A stretch of DNA of 64,000 nucleotides from Lunularia cruciata (GCA_948567375.1 OX419759.1:38282593-38346592); one strand, 5' to 3'. Counted from the first letter of the stretch, positions 19,962 through 33,503 are shown. Translations and numbers: made by a program. Notes: generated from the sequence alone by a model not told the origin.

Positions 19962-22822
19962 GCGAAGTATGCGGCTTTTAGAAGAAAGCTTTGGAGAAGC
20001 TTCTCGATTAGCTTAGCTTGCACTCTAAGAAAATAGTTTTTAGGAAGCTTCTTGGGAAGCTTCTCAAGAGCCTTGTATGCTTCTCTATAAATACCAAAGC
20101 CAAAATTCATACTAGGTATTTGGAGTTTCCTTCATTCTAGAGTTCCAATGTGATCTTTCACTTTGATCTTCTCTTTGCTTAGTCTTTTACATTGATATCA
20201 GAGCAAGAATGGGATGGATGGAATTTATGGATCACCAAATTCATTTCTACTAAACCATTGGGATTTTTGTGTCCATATATTATCCAAATATCATTTCATG
20301 TAGTACATTATCTCACAAAATGGTACCCAAATATTGTGAATTTTATGAATATCATCACCTTGTTTGATAAACCCTTGGTACTTCTGATTGTAACTTATGG
20401 AGAGAGGTGGACGTATTGCATCTAAATGTTAACTTAGATAAATTTTAGGTAGTTTGATAGAGTAGTAGCTATGGAAACAATACATGAAGTTATCATTACC
20501 ATGCAATAACAAATTGAGCACCTTACTTGATTGTTGGAAGAACAAGATCATCAATGAAAAAAGCACGTAGCGAGAGCACCATTTCAAGAAGGAGAAGAGT
20601 GAACCAAATTTCCAAAACCCAATTATTTGAAGGCAAGAACCTCCAAATGCAATGGAGCATTTTGTGTTTGATTGTGAATTTTGAAGTTACAAATCTTCAG
20701 GACAAATGGAGACAAATTCTCTTGACTTCAAACCAATTGGATAGAGTGGGAAAGCTATGTGGACGATTCCAAATGGAGTGAGATGAATGGCAATTTGTTG
20801 CACCAATCTCAAAATAAGAAGAATTCAAGAGTGTAATAATTGGGCAATTCCAAGCTATAGATACCACAAAAGTTGCATAAAATAGGTTGGTAGAATTGAA
20901 GCAGATTGATTTTGTAAGAAGCTACATCACTCAATTCCAAAATACCATAATGCAAATTATAGATATATTAGAAGGTGAAGCTCTAGATTGATATGTAAGG
21001 ACTTGAAGTCACACACCAAATTGGACGTGACCATGCAAGAGCCATGCGCAAACACTTGGAGGAAGCCATGCAATTGGTTGAGCACTTTGATTCCCTAGTT
21101 GTGACAACTTAGTCTTGACCTTGGCCTTCATAGAACATGCACTCACATTACACATGGATGGAGGATCCAACACCAATGGAGATTGATGCCATCTAGTGGA
21201 AACCACTTGGTCCTAGAAATAGGGAAAGATTATGAAAAAATAGTGGTTGCTTTTATTATCAGCAAACTGGGCATCATATTGTGGAATGTCCACTCAAGAA
21301 TGGATGACCTTGACAAATCACCCAAATGGAGTTTGTGAAATATGATGATCAAAGAAATGAGAATCCTAGTAGGAGGACTCAAGCCACCTATTAGGAACTT
21401 GATTGGCTCAATGGGATTGAAAGCTCATACTATGCAAGTTTGCTTCATTTGCAAGGTACAATATCTTATCATGGTTGTAAGATTTTGGTTGATTTTGGAA
21501 GTTCAAAGATTTACATGTCCGTGCATTTAGCAAGAGAATTAAGTATTCCTATCAAACCATTAATTAGAAATAGATTGATTATGGTGGATGGTAGATAGTG
21601 TTCTACATTCCATACTCCACATCTCATTACATTCAATATTGAGAAAGAATATTTGGAGTGTATGAGGTTTGTAGTGGCACCTCTACACTATGATGTCATT
21701 TTGGGTTTTCCTTACCTTGAACATCATAAGGTTCAATTTGATTGGACTTGACAACAAATTCAAGTACAACACCAAGGTATAAATTACCAATTAGGTTGTT
21801 TAGCATCTTTGAATAAGGCACAAGACCTAAGAACTATCAATCCCAAGATGAGAAATTTGTTAGTAAAGCAACCAAGAGTAAGCTTTGGAAGAAGATAACC
21901 CTATTTTTGCAATGTACATCAAGGCAATTGTACATGGAGAATTTGAGGAAGGAGAGAAGCCTCATCAAGTAATGGTAGATCAAATAGTTCATGAGTTTGC
22001 AAAAGTGTTACTCTTTGATCATAATATGCCCTTCAAGATTGCGTTATTACAAGGAAGTACTCCAATGAGGAGACCAATCTATTGGCTCTCACCAAAGGAG
22101 TTGGACAAGCTTCAAACAACACTAATGGAGTTGTTGGAGAAGGATTTCATATGATATAGTACATCTTCTTGCGGAACAATGGTATTATCTATTCCAAAGA
22201 AGGATGGAGGACTTTGCTTCTATATTGATCATTGCGCACTCAATAAACAAATAGTGAAGAATCCATACTCCTTGCCTTGAATTGATGACTTTCTAGATCA
22301 ATTGAGTGGAGCATGCAACTTCTCCAAGTTGGATCTCTAAAACCACTATTGGCATATTCCCACTGACAGAGAGGATTCACATTGAAAAAGATTACCTTTT
22401 GCACAAGGTATGGGCATTTTGAATGGAGAGTTCTACCTTTTGGGCTCACTAATGATGCAATAGCCTTCATGGATCAAATGCATTGGATATTGGATGGGCT
22501 ATTGGATTGGTACATGGTGGTGTTCTTGATGATATTTAATCTATAGCAAGACGCAAGTAGAACACACAAATCACATGCAAGAAGTCCTAAGACGATTGTG
22601 TCAATGAAAGTTTTAATGCAAGAATTCAAAATGCACCTTTTGGTAGAAGGAAGTCACCTTCTTGGGTCACAAGATCTCATAAGAAGAGATCAAGATAGAA
22701 GAAGAGAAAATCAAGACCATTATTGGTTGGCCTACTTCAAAGGACACCACAAAAGTGTAGACATTTAATGGATTGCCAAGTTTTTACCAATGATTCATCC
22801 AATATTATGCTCATGTGGCCGT
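19962..22822 (+). mobile_element. Element E1, part 1: chromovirus relic (LTR fragment, gag, protease, RT)
   Basis: A partial LTR (19962-20191, lacking its first half) carries HindIII-type GAAGCTTC repeats and the TATA segment CTATAAATACC. The primer site TTGATATCAGAGC follows (20192-20204), then decayed gag, protease and RT collinear with element C (40634-43390). It breaks at 22818-22822 (GCCGT), where E2 is inserted, and resumes at 28363. Confidence 0.85.
20460..22817 (+). pseudogene. gag-protease-RT relic (element E1)
   Basis: Homologous to element C gag and pol: zinc-knuckle remnant (near 21240-21300, CFYYQQTGHHIVECP), protease region (near 21480-21560, ILVDFGSSKIYMS with the Asp-Ser-Gly active site changed to Asp-Phe-Gly) and RT (21885-22790). 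Many stops and indels; RT motifs such as the FLDD box are frame-shifted (near 22520-22545). Not functional. Confidence 0.8.
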
Positions 22823-23248
22823 TTTAAAAAATTGAGACCAAGGAGAGAAATAGAAGAATGGAAACTCACATTGAGACACTTGAATGTGAGAAAACTCCAA
22901 ATGCCTACCATGACCTTCGGCTCTTGTATTTATAGAGATCATACAAGGCTCTTGAGAAGCTTCTCAAGAAGTTTCCTTGAGCAACTTTCTTGGATTGCAA
23001 GCCAAGTTAATTGGGAAGCTTCTCAAGAAGCTTTGTTCTAGGAGCTACTTACTTGGCATGCAAACTAAGTTAGTTGGAAGCTTCAAGAAGCTTCCTTCTA
23101 GAAGCTACCTACTTGGAGTGTAAGCTAAGCTAGCCGGGAAGCTTTCCAAGAAGCTTCTTAGATACTTCTAGAATATTCTAGGTTAATTTGGCCTATTCAC
23201 TACTTTGTTAGCCCTACTAACTTCATCGCTAAACTCCATATTGTTACA
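22823..23248 (-). repeat. 3' LTR of E2 (426 bp)
   Basis: On the plus strand it ends CCATATTGTTACA, the complement of the family LTR start TGTAACAATATGG, and carries clustered GAAGCTTC palindromes. Close in length to the 423-bp LTRs of element C. Confidence 0.85.
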
Positions 23249-23253
23249 TATTC

Positions 23254-26200
23254 CTCCACCACTAGTTGATGAAGTCTTCATCGCCAATGAATCTTCAAAC
23301 TCCTAGATGGCCAGTTGTGCATTTTGGAGATGAGAAAGAGGTTCCCATGTGGCATCATGATGGGGATACCCTTTCCAAAAGACCTTGTACTCCGTATGTT
23401 ATTAACAGCCTTGTTGAACGTAGCAATACGCAAGGATACAATCAACTTCGTACTCCTCATGATCATTGATAGGGATAGGAAGAAGGTGAGGTTGGACTCA
23501 AGAGGAAAAAGAAGAAGGATCAGGAACAAAAGTGTTTCAACTTGGAAACATGAAAGTCAAGATGGATGTGCATATGATAAGGCAAAGTAAGTCAATAAGC
23601 AACAAGAGAGAAAATTTAGGTGACATCAAAGGGTCCTATCTAATTAAGGGCAAGTTTATGAACTTGGGTATCAAGTAGGAGGGGTAGGTTACTAAAGGAT
23701 AGCATGACCTTATCATTGACTTCAAAGGTGAGATCAAGACTATGGTAGTCTGGATATTGTTTCTGACGGTTCTAGGCAACAAGGAGGTGAGATTTGGCTT
23801 GTTGGAGAGATTAGGAGATGGTGGTCAAGAAGGTTGAAGTATGAGGGACATGAGATGGGAGCGGAGCAAGAAGAGAATTTGGAACAAGCAGAACTTGGCC
23901 AAAATGAAGAAAGAAAGGAGAAAATTGGGTGCTTGCATGTTAAGAATTGTTATAGGAAAATTCTACAACTGCAAGACATTCATCCTAATTGGTATGGTGG
24001 ACATTGATGAAGGTATGCAACATATCTTCCACGGTACAATTTGCACGTTTGTTTTTTTCATCAGTTTGAGGATGATAGGCCGTGGACAAAGCAAGCTTGG
24101 TGCCAAGTATTTGGAAGAGTGCTTGCCAAAACTTCCTAGTGAATTAAGGATCACGATCGAAGATGAGTACATGTGGCATCCCATGATGCTTGAAGACATT
24201 GTCAAAGTAGATTTGCACTAAGGTTGGAGCATCCACGGTATCAAAGGTTGGTGCCAAGTGGATTTTCTTACTAAGCTTATCCACAAATACCATGATTGTG
24301 TGTCTTGGGCAAGGATGTGATGAGATCTAATCACACGTGTTCCCTTTTAGCAGATGGAATGGGGAGTGGTTGAAGGAGTCCATTCGGCTTTTGGTTGTTG
24401 GCCTTGTTACGTTGGTAGCTCTCACACGATCGGACAAACTCTTGAACATCTTGTGTCATGTTGGGCTAGCACCATTGGCATTGGAGGGTACCCAAGGTCT
24501 TGTCCACACCTATGTGATAGGCTATTGGTAAATCATGGGCTTCTTGAAGGCACACAAGCGCTGGAACATAGATCCGGTCCTCATGGAATAGAAGGCCTTC
24601 CTTGAAGAAGAAGGTGTTGTACTCCTTGTTGCATGCTGTAAGACAACCATGTACCATTTGGAAGAAAAGATCTTGTTGTAGAGCTGGTCAAAACTCATTT
24701 TGGACCTTGGAGTCAATTGACAACGTTGTAATTGCTGCCGTGATGAGAGGAAGAGACTTCAAATCAGGTTGTCATGATAGAGCATCAGAGAGACATGGAA
24801 CCAACTTGGTTTGTACTCAAGTTTGATGTCAAAAATTGGAGTTGCTTCTCTCATTGATGATGTCGACTCTTCATATGTTCCAAGTGTAAGGTCTACAACA
24901 ATGGTTTGTGATCAATTTGCATGATCACTTGCTTCCCTAGAGATAATCCATCAATACCTTGGTGGCATATACCATTGCAAGTTGTTCCCAATCTTAAGTA
25001 GAGTAATTTCTTTCAATTGTATTAGTTGGCAAGACACAAAAGCAGTGGGATGTAGTCCATGTTAGAATTCCTATTGCAACACTACTCCAATTGCAAAGTT
25101 AGAAGCATCAAAATCAACCACACAAGGTGGCTGAGGATCATATGGTTGAAGGATGGGTCTTGAAGACACCATATGTTTCAACTTTTGGAATTTTTCTTCA
25201 TGCTTGGTGGTCCACTAGAAGCTCAAGTTCTTACCCAAGAGATTAGTCAATGGTGCAACCACATGAGCATAATAATAGATGAACTGGCGGTAAAAATTGG
25301 CCAATCTATTAAATGCACTTATTTTTGTAACATCCTTTGGAGTAGGCCAATCAGTAATGGCCTTGATCTTCTCCACTTCCATCTTGATCCCTTTCAATGA
25401 GATCTTGTGACCCAAGAAGATGATCTCCTTCTACCAAGAGGCACACTTTGAATTCTTGCAATAAAATTTCCATTATCATAGTCGTCTGAGGACTTCTTGC
25501 ACATGATTCACGTATTTTGCCTCTATCTTGCTATAGATTAAGATATCATCCAAGACCACCACCATGTACCTATCCAAGAGTCCATCCAACACCTGATGCA
25601 TCTGACCCATGAAGACAAATGGAGCATTAGTGAGCCCGATAGGTAGAACTCTCTACTCAAAATGCCCATACCTTGTGCAAAAGGTAATCTTTTGCACATC
25701 CTCCCTATCAATAGGGATTTGCCAAGACCCAACTTGGAAAATTATCTTGCTCCACTTAGTTGATCAATCAAGTCATCAATCTACGGCAAGGGATATGCAT
25801 TCTTCACTATTTGCTTATTGAGACCATGGTAATCAATATAGAAACAAAGTCCTCCATCCTTTTTCAAAATGAATAGTGTCGGTGCTCCCCAAGGAGAGGT
25901 ACTATGTCATATGAAATCCTTCTCCAACAACTATATAAGTGTTGTTTGCAACTCTTCCAACTCCTTTGGTGAGAGTTGATAGATTGGTCTACTCACTAGA
26001 GTACTCCTTGGCAGTAACTTGATCTTGAAGGGCATACCATGATCAGAAGGTAATCCCTTTGGTAGATCATCCAAAAACATGCACACAAACTCTTCAACTA
26101 TTTGATCAATCATTGCTTGATGAGACTCTTTCCCTTCTTCAAATTTTCCTTGTGCAATCGGCTTGATCCACACCATGAATACAAACTTATCTTCCTTTAT

Positions 26201-27990
26201 GGCTTGCTCTAAAGCTTGCTCTATGGCTACTTTGCTAACAAACTTCCCATCTAGGGACTCATCTCTCTTCAAATTTTGCTCCATGGTTGCCTTATTGGAA
26301 AACTTCCCATCTTGAGACTCATCTCCCTTCAAGGCTTGCTCTATAGCTACCTTCTCAAAAAACTTCTTGGGACTGACTATTCTTAGGTGTCTTACTTAGA
26401 GGTGCTAAACAACCTAATCGGAAATTCTTACCTTGGAGTTGTACTTGAATTTGTCATTGGGTCCAATCAAATTGAACCTTATGATGTTCAAGCCAAGGTA
26501 GACCTAGAATGATATCATAGTGTAGAGGTGCCACTTCAAACCTCATATACTCCAAATACTCCTTCCCAATCTTGAAGGCAACAAGATATGAGGTACCGAA
26601 TGCAGAACTCTTTCTACTTTCCGCCATCATCAATCTACTTTGAATTATTGGCTTGATAGGATATTGATTCCTTTGCTACTTGCATGGACATGCAATTCTC
26701 TAAACTTCCAAAATCAACTAGAATCCTACAACCCCAATTAGATATCATAACTTGCAAGTGAAGCAAACTTGCATAAGTCGAGCCTTCAACCCTATTGGAA
26801 CTAATCAAGTTCCCAATAGGCAGCTCAAAATCTCCTACTAGGATTCCTTATTTCCTTGATCATTCCACTCACAAACTCTATCTGGGCAACTTGTCAAGGT
26901 CACCCATTCTTGAGTGGACATTCAGCGATGTGATGTCCCAATTGGTAACAATAAAAAACAACCACCATTTTGTCGTAGTTTCTCTCCATCTATAGTGCCA
27001 AGTGGTCTTTGTTGAATGGCATCGATCTCCATTGGTGCCGGTTCCTCCACTCATGTGTAGTGTATTGGTAGGTTTTGTGGAGGTCAAGGTCAAGACCAAG
27101 TTGTTGCAACCAAGGAATCAAAACATACGGCCACTTGCATGGCTTCCTCCAAGTGTTGTGGCTCTTGCATGGTTACCTCTAATTTGGTTCTTGACTTCAA
27201 GCCCTTCACAAATCGATCTAGAGCTTCACCTTCTAGGATATCTAGAATTTGCATGATAATGTTTTGGAATTGTGTGATTTAACTTCTTATAGAGCCAATC
27301 TGTTTCAATTCTATAAACCTATCATGTGCCACTTGTGTGACATTTATAGCTTGAACCAATTAACTATTGCACTCTTGAATTCTGCACATGTCAAGATTGG
27401 TATAATAATTTGTCGTTCAACTTGCTCTACTCGGAATCTCCACCATAGCTTTGCTACTCCATCCAATTGTCTAGAAGCCAAGAGAATCTATTTTTGCTCA
27501 TCTTGTAGATTGGTAACTTCAAAATAATGTTCACAGCAAACACAAAATTCTCCATTACACCAGGGAGATTATTGCCTTCAAATACCTTGGGTTTAGGGAA
27601 TTGGATTTGATCTCCTCCTTCTTGAATTGGTACTCCCTCTATGTGCTCTTGTCGTCAAAGATCTTGTTCATCCAACAATCAAGAAAGGTGCTCAATTTAT
27701 TACTGCATAGCAAGGATAACATCAAGCATTGCTGCCATGGTTGCTACTCTATCATGCCATCCCTAATCTATCTAATTTATTAACACATAGAAGCAACAAG
27801 TTTACCGTTCCCCATAAGTTACCATCGAAAGCACCAAGGGTTCCTTAGATATGGTGATCATATGCAAAAAATCTTATCCAAAATGTGAAGTGATGAATTG
27901 TGTGAAATGATGCTTAGGTAGTACTTGGACACAGAAATCCCATTGGTTTGGTGGAAGTGGATTTGGTGGTCCAAAAATTCCATCCATCTC
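23254..27990 (-). pseudogene. gag-pol relic of E2
   Basis: From high to low coordinates: gag (27100-27600, zinc knuckle near 26910-26970), protease (near 26400-26760), RT (25215-26332, including the LDD-box area), RNase H (24830-25215), integrase (23900-24800) and the chromodomain end (23278-23530). Frames are fragmented but the order is that of element C. At the integrase codon corresponding to 44566 in C, where C, E1 and F have stops, E2 keeps CAA (Gln). Confidence 0.8.
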
Positions 27991-27996
27991 ATTCTT

Positions 27997-28009
27997 GCTC
28001 TGATACCAA
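27997..28009 (-). other. Primer binding site of E2 (initiator-Met type)
   Basis: The minus strand reads TTGGTATCAGAGC directly after the LTR. It is identical to the primer site of element C. Confidence 0.85.
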
Positions 28010-28362
28010 TGAAAAAAATTGAGACCAAGGAGAGAATTAAGAGAATGGAAACTCACATTGGGATACTTGAATGTGGGAAAACTCTAAATGCCTAGCATGA
28101 GCTTTGGCTCTTGTATTTATAGGGATCATACAAGGCTCTTGAGAAGCTTCTCAAGAAGCTTCCTTCTAGGAGCTACTTACTTGGCATGCAAGCTAAGTTA
28201 GTTGGAAGCTTCTAGAAGCTACCTACTTGCAGTGCAAGCTAAGTTAGCTAGTAAGCTTTCCAAGAAGCTTCCTAGATACTTCTAGAATATTCTAGGCTAA
28301 TTTGTCTTATTTGCTACTTCATTAGCCCTACTAACTTTATCGCTAAGTTCCATATTGTTACA
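28010..28362 (-). repeat. 5' LTR of E2 (353 bp, internally deleted)
   Basis: Ends CCATATTGTTACA like 22823-23248 but is about 70 bp shorter, having lost part of the GAAGCTTC cluster. It is flanked by the presumed target duplication GCCGC. Confidence 0.8.
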
Positions 28363-28590
28363 GCCGCACCATTGACCAACCTCTTGGGGAAGACTTCAAG
28401 CTTTTAGTGGACCACTAAGCATGAAGAATCATTCTAGAAGCTGAAATATATAGTGTCTTCAAGACCTATTCTTCAACCATATGATCCTCAACTACCTTGT
28501 ATAGTTGATTTTGATAATTCCAACTTTGCCATTGGAGATATGTTGTAGCAAGAATTTCTAGATGTGCTACATTCCATTGCCTTTGTGTCT

Positions 28591-28874
28591 CATCAACTAA
28601 ACACCGCAAAAAGGAAGTTCTTTGCTTGAGATCAAGAACAACTAACAATGGTATATGCCACTAAGGTATGGAGGCATTATCTCTTGGGGAAACCAATGAT
28701 GATGTAAACCAATCACTACCACAAACCAACCACATCAACTAAACACCGCAAAAAGGAAGTCCTTTGCTTGAGATCAAGAACAACTAAAAATGGTATATGC
28801 CACTAAGGTATAGAAGCATTATCTCTTGGGGAAACAAGTGATCATGCAAACCAATCACAAAAAAGCCTTTTGTA
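28591..28874 (+). repeat. 142-bp tandem duplication inside E1 RNase H
   Basis: The segment starting CATCAACTAAACACCGC at 28591 recurs at 28733. Both copies run through the LAMVYATK-type region to TTGGGGAAAC. They differ at several sites, so the duplication is not recent. A single copy is present in C, E2 and F. Confidence 0.8.
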
Positions 28875-30431
28875 GACATTACATTTAAAACACATGAAGA
28901 GTGTACATCATTGATGGAAGGAAAAACTATAGTTTTTTGATCTCAAACTTGAGTACAAACCCAATAGGTTCCATGTCATCCTTGATGCACTATCACAATG
29001 ACCTGATTTGAAGTCACTTCCTCTCATCATGGCGGCAATTGTGATGGTGTTAATTGACTCCCAAGTCCAAATTGAGTTTAGGACTACTTTACAACAAGAC
29101 TCCTTTCAAATGGTACAAGGTCATCTTACCACACATGACAAGGAATACAACACCTTCTCCTTCAAGGAAAGCCCTCTATTCTAGGAGAACCAGATCTATG
29201 TTCCAGCCAAGGGTGATCTACAACTTGTGTGACTTCAAGAAGCCCATGACTTACCAATTTCTGCTCACATAGGTGTCAATAAGACTTTGGGTATCCTACA
29301 ATGCCAATGGTGGTGGCCCAACATGGCATGAGATGTTCAAGAGTTTGTCCAATCTTGTGAGAGCTATAAATGCAACAAGGCCAACAACTAGAAACCAAGT
29401 GGACTTCTTCAACCCTTTCTTATCCCATCTCCTTGATGGGAATAAGTGAGCTTAGATCTCATCACATCCTTGCCCAAGACAAAGCAAGGTCACATCACAT
29501 TTGTGGTGTTTGTGGATAAGCTTAATAATCAAATCCATTTGGCACCAACCTTTGATATAGTGGATGCTCCAACATTGGTCCAAATCTACTTTGACAATGT
29601 CCAAGCATCACGGGATGCTTAGTGTACTCATCTTTGATCATGATTGTTGATTCATCTAATATTTTTAGCAAGCACTCTTCTAAATACTTGGCACCAAGCT
29701 TGCTTTGTCCATGACCTATCATCCTCAAGTTGATGGACAGACAAAATGTGAAAATTGCACCTTGGAAGATATGCTTTGTGCTTTTATCAATGTTCACCAT
29801 ACCAATTGGGATGAATATCTTGTAAACGTCTAGTTTGCTTACAATAATCCCTAATAAGCAAGCACCGTATTCTCCCCTTCTTTCTTAATTTTGGCCAAAA
29901 CCTCCTTTTTCTAGATTCTCTTCTTACTCCTCCATCTCATGTCCCTCATACTTCCACTTTGTTGACCACAATATCCCAATATTTATAACAAGCCAAATCT
30001 CATCTCTTTGTTGCTCAAAATCCTTGGAGATAATATGCGAACCACCATCAACATGATCTCACCTTTCAACTTGGTGATTAGGTTATTCTTTCTTCTAGTA
30101 ACCTACCATGTCATATGAAAATCCACCTTCTCTTTCATATTTCCAAGTTGAAACCCTTTGTATCTAATCCATCTCACTTTTCCTCCTATGTCCAACCTCC
30201 TCCTCCTCCTCTCATCCTTATCAATGATCATGAGGAGTATGAATTTGCCCGTCGCCACATTCAACATGGCCGCTAGCAATATATGGAGTACAAAGTCGTT
30301 TGGAAAGAGTATCTCCTTCATGATGCCACTTGGGAGCCTCTTTTTCACCTCTAGAATGCACAAATGGACATCCTAGAGTTTGAAGCTTCCATAATGATGA
30401 GTACATCACCAACTAATGATGGGGGAATATA

Positions 30432-30941
30432 TGACAATATGGAGTTTATCAACAAGTTAGGAGAGACTAATAAAATAGCAAATAGGACAAATTAGCTAAG
30501 AATTATAAGAATATTCTAGAAGTATCTAGGAAGCTACTTGTTACCTTCCAAGTATTAGGTAATGTGCATGCCAAGTGGTGACTTCTAAGAGGAAGTTTTT
30601 TGGGAAGCTTCTTAGCTAGCTTAGCTTGCACGCCAAGTAAGTGGTTTCTAGAAATAAAATGCTTGGGAAGCTTCCCAACTAGCTTAGCTTGCATGCCAAG
30701 AAGGTGGATTCTAGAAGAAAGCTTCTTTAGAAGCTTCCTAATTACCTTTGCTTGTACTCTAAGAAAATAACTTTTAGAAAGCTTCTTGAGAAGCTTCTCA
30801 AGAGCCTTATATGCTTTTCTATAAATAAATACCAAAGCCCAAGCTCATGCTAGGCATTTGGAGTTTCCCTCATTCTAGAGTCCCAATGTGATATTTCACT
30901 TTGATCTTCCATTCTCCTATTTCTCTTCTTGGTCTTTTATA
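30432..30941 (+). repeat. 3' LTR of E1 (about 510 bp)
   Basis: Starts TGACAATATGG (family TGTAACAATATGG with a change) after the polypurine run GGGGGAATA, ends GGTCTTTTATA. It is longer than the 423-bp C LTR because it contains extra GAAGCTTC-bearing units (30540-30790). TATA segment CTATAAATAAATACC near 30821. Confidence 0.8.
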
Positions 30942-31789
30942 GACCACCTACCGAGAAAAATGGAGAGTGGAGTAAAGCATGGGCAAAGAAGAGATCCACC
31001 AATTGTAGCTCCTCATCTGGATGGTAGTCATGGACAAAAGATAGAAGGTCATATGTGGCAAGTGGATGTTGATCCTATAATGCTAATAGAGTATTGATAG
31101 CAAAGTGTGCTAGTCTAGAGAGTGATAATGAAATGATCATTGATACTCACCTACCCGTCATGATGTCAAAGAACTATGTAATCTATAGTGCTTTGGAGGT
31201 GGAGCATGAGCCTAGGGAGACTTTGTGATCCGTCTATCTGTTGCTTATGCTTGGATGGTATAGTCCTCATGTAAAGCAAGCCAATCTCTATGCAAAACCT
31301 AATGAATTCAAGAAGCGGTCTCATGATGTTTAGATGCACCTCCATGAGCCAAAAGAAGCAAATTCCACTATGAAAAGAGAGCTAATAGGTCCAAGTATAG
31401 ACATCTCTCTTTGGAACATTTGCCAAGATGGCACATAGAAGTATGGAAAGCATGGATACCACTAAATGATAGAGGTGCATAGGAATCCTAGTATACATAT
31501 GAGGATGGAGTAAGTATGGTAGGAAGACCTGAAGAGATCTAGAGAGTGGAGCCAAGAGTATGAATCTGGTGGAGCTTGTAGTGGAGGGCTAAAGTATGAA
31601 GAGGATCCAGAAGGGTAGGCAAGGAAGTGGTATTTTCTCTCATCCATTAACATCTAGCTTCTTGTTGATGGTATGCCAAACCAACTCCCATCCATGGGCA
31701 ATTAGGACAAGATTGCATAAGATGTTGATGAAGCGGGATGTAAGGAGGTGAAAAGGGTACTATAGGTACTTGGGGAGGGATATGGGTTG

Positions 31790-31850
31790 GTAGTTTGGTT
31801 GGGGAGGGAGAGGGGGAGGGGGGGGTAGGGGAGAGGAGGATTGGAGGTGG
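31790..31850. repeat. G-rich low-complexity tract
   Basis: Consecutive GGGAGGG/GGGGG runs on the plus strand. The apparent proline-rich minus-strand ORF over it is a by-product of this composition. It could fold as a G-quadruplex on the plus strand. Confidence 0.6.
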
Positions 31851-33444
31851 TGGTGGATCTGGGAGCAAGGTAGAGAGGTTTGTGGGTGGCTAAGGAGGGA
31901 TCAAGGAGATAGGGGGTGGTGGCTCTATCATGGGAGAATCAACCAGAGTTGGTTTCTCATTGTGGAGCTGCAAAGGATGTTGTAAAGGTGTAAGGGTGGC
32001 TCCATCAAGGGGAACCTGAGCACATAGAGAAGTGGGTGGAATATGTGACATCTAGACCAACCCATTGGACATGAATAAGGGGTATGGCAGGTTGGATGAG
32101 GAGTTACGCTTGTGGTACTTCATCTAGCTACTTGTGTCAAAGAACAAAGTGGAGGCATTTTGAAAGAATATATTGGATTATCCCCCACCTCCAAAGAAAT
32201 ACAACCCAAGAGATAACTAGAAAACAATAAGCCGGACCTCAGAGCAACAAACCAACACAAAAAAGAAGAACACACCTAAGAAAAAACACACATATAAACA
32301 AGTTGATGGTGTAAAAGTGAAGAACAAAAGTTGAGAGAGCCTATTTGCTATCGATGGAGAGTCCTTGTCCTGCAAGCCCTGTCGCATACATGAAATAGCT
32401 GGTACAAGAACAACCTAATACAAGAATCCCAATAAGAATATTGCGGTACAAGAATACCATGGAAAAATAACTGCCAATACAAGAACCCAATTTGCTCCAA
32501 TCCCTAATATGTCCATTGCTTTATAAAGAGCCTTTTGACATTCACAAAGCCTTGTAGGATCTTACAACCTCTCACCATCGCCCGCGGTCCCTACTCCTTG
32601 ATCATGCCCAGAAGTTGAAGAAATAATCATGCAAAGGGAGCAGATACAATGTAATGTGTACTTGAGAGTAGTGGAACGATGGACAGTTCAAGGCTTGAGA
32701 ATTTCTATACTGTGATCAGATTGTGAGTCTAGCCACCCTCTCCCTTTCCGTCTATCCCATCTTGACTCACCAATATTTGATTTGCCCAGGGTAATGTTTG
32801 TCCAAGGTCTAACGTTCCCCCAACCTGGCATGGGATTTCTTCTTTTATTTTTTCTTTTCTCTTGGACTGTTTTGGAATGTGCTAATATTCCCATGTATCA
32901 CCAAGCTAATCCAATGTTAGATGCATTTTGAGTTTGCTCCCAAACTCCCTCCCCCTGTTGTCTTTATAACCCTTGATCTCTCTCTTCGGCTCAAATTGCA
33001 ACGGCTCTCAAAGTCTACACTAAATTAATTACAAATTTACACTATCACTAAAATGACTAGGCCAGGCAAGCACTCAGTCATGTGCGTTCAAGTCAGAGCT
33101 CAAATCTAATACCTCAGCCCTCCAGACCAAGCCCACGCCATAGCCAAGCTTCCATACCCCAAAGCATCAAAGGTAAGACCATCCACGCTTGCTGAAGTCG
33201 AGATTATGCAATGAAATAGAGCTGATGAGACAGATGCTGCACCTAGAATAGGTCGGAAAGATATTTAGAATTTCCTCATTCAAATGAAAGATCTAACGTT
33301 CTGTCCAGTCAATAACCCAGATGAGACTGAAATTTTTTTAGAAAAGAGTTTAGTTGGGCGAGAAGTGTGAAAATATCAATTCCCTTATTATATTGCACAT
33401 CATGATATGTAATACAGATAATTTTGAACTTATCGAAGGAAAGG

Positions 33445-33503
33445 CAACCGCGTAAGATAACAAGAAGGATGGGAAGAACCCATCAAGCCTTACCAGGGTA
33501 CCT
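33445..33503 (-). repeat. Scrap of LINE 3' end
   Basis: 'ggatgggaagaacccatcaagcc' type sequence matches the 3' coding end of the LINE family (compare 35127-35172, 51165-51215 and, reversed, 61150-61195). Confidence 0.55.

Larger units (their letters stand above)
22823..28362 (-). mobile_element. Element E2: antisense chromovirus nested in E1
   Basis: Antisense LTRs (22823-23248 and 28010-28362) bound a minus-strand copy of the same family as C and F. The flanks read GCCGT (22818-22822) and GCCGC (28363-28367), a likely 5-bp target duplication with one change. Joining the flanks matches the uninterrupted RNase H region of element C near 43388. Confidence 0.88.
28363..30941 (+). mobile_element. 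Element E1, part 2 (RNase H, integrase, chromodomain, 3' LTR)
   Basis: Continues E1 directly from 22822. RNase H (28368-29000), integrase (29040-29950; GHIGVNKT, then ITSLPKTK, then the HPQ.DG.T region near 29730) and a chromodomain remnant (30180-30400) align with 43390-45495 of element C. Contains a 142-bp tandem duplication. Ends with a 3' LTR (30432-30941). Confidence 0.82.

Noticed and set aside
23266-23590. Overlapping plus-strand ORFs next to the E2 LTR
   Set aside because: Antisense shadows of the E2 chromodomain; the minus strand carries the homologous protein.
31647-31868. Proline-rich minus-strand ORF
   Set aside because: It is the translation of a G-rich low-complexity tract; there is no domain or homologous copy.
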